29,759 nt of DNA. Source: Faecalibacterium sp. UBA1819. Lineage in GTDB: Bacteria > Bacillota > Clostridia > Oscillospirales > Ruminococcaceae. Each line of letters starts with the position of its first letter. Position 1 is the stretch's first letter. Shown here in pieces: positions 29,757-29,759 of the stretch. The stretch spans positions 1 through 29,759 of the forward strand of contig DCEX01000009.1 of assembly GCA_002315015.1 (NCBI GenBank), read 5' to 3'. Position numbers and translations under genes: made by a program. Below the pieces are notes generated by a model. It did no database searches. It had not been told where the DNA came from and was given only the letters and a program-made list of their open reading frames with translations.

Positions 29757-29759
29757 TAA

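Overview
The window looks like chromosomal DNA of a gut-type Clostridia (Firmicutes/Bacillota), probably near the Oscillospiraceae/Ruminococcaceae. This is inferred from strong AGGAGG-type ribosome binding sites, many GTG/TTG starts, DUF1700/DUF4097/PadR and TIGR00266 families, and a clostridial-order hem cluster. GC is moderate (roughly 50-55% by eye), with AT-richer islands at about 300-800 and 5300-6650. There is no CRISPR array, IS element, integrase or rRNA. One tRNA gene, tRNA-Ser(CGA), lies at 2531-2622.

Layout. 1-2321 (minus): the first codons of an off-window gene, an AT-rich flavin-type PPOX gene flanked by duplicated tails of the neighbouring GNAT gene, then the asnA-GNAT pair. 2477-2665: tRNA-Ser with promoter and bidirectional terminator. 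2683-9250: an accessory-looking block. Two homologous, divergently oriented exported proteins (one lipoprotein, one membrane-anchored) enclose a DUF4438 gene, a small conserved gene divergent from an XRE/RHH/XRE/XRE regulator array across a double operator, a previously unannotated par/Fst-like type I toxin-antitoxin locus (6336-6639), and an orphan LytTR response regulator.

9338-12660 (minus): a TetR - CrtI/RetSat-like FAD oxidoreductase - ferredoxin-fused FNR operon. 12909-14332 (minus): a TIGR00266/AIM24 protein and an HTH-desulforedoxin-superoxide reductase fusion. 14407-17025: a 5'-truncated remnant, a xylose-isomerase-like TIM barrel protein and an alpha/beta hydrolase. 17064-19000 (minus): a PadR-DUF1700-DUF4097 operon with a textbook promoter and operator dyad. 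19291-21746: a GT2 glycosyltransferase, a membrane-anchored acidic protein with four CxC motifs, and a LbH acetyltransferase.

21816-28296 is a tightly overlapping six-gene tetrapyrrole operon, hemA-hemC-cobA/hemD-hemB-hemL-met8-like. It would take glutamyl-tRNA to uroporphyrinogen III and then to precorrin-2/sirohydrochlorin. hemE, hemN/hemG and hemH are absent here, so the local output is siroheme/cobamide precursor rather than protoheme. The window closes with a MerR-TipAS regulator carrying a 19-bp-spacer MerR promoter, and a TetR regulator.

The strongest candidates for something undescribed are the type I toxin-antitoxin locus at 6336-6639, the dyad-controlled regulator array next to it, the CxC-repeat membrane protein, and the TetR-controlled CrtI-like/FNR redox pair without carotenoid genes.
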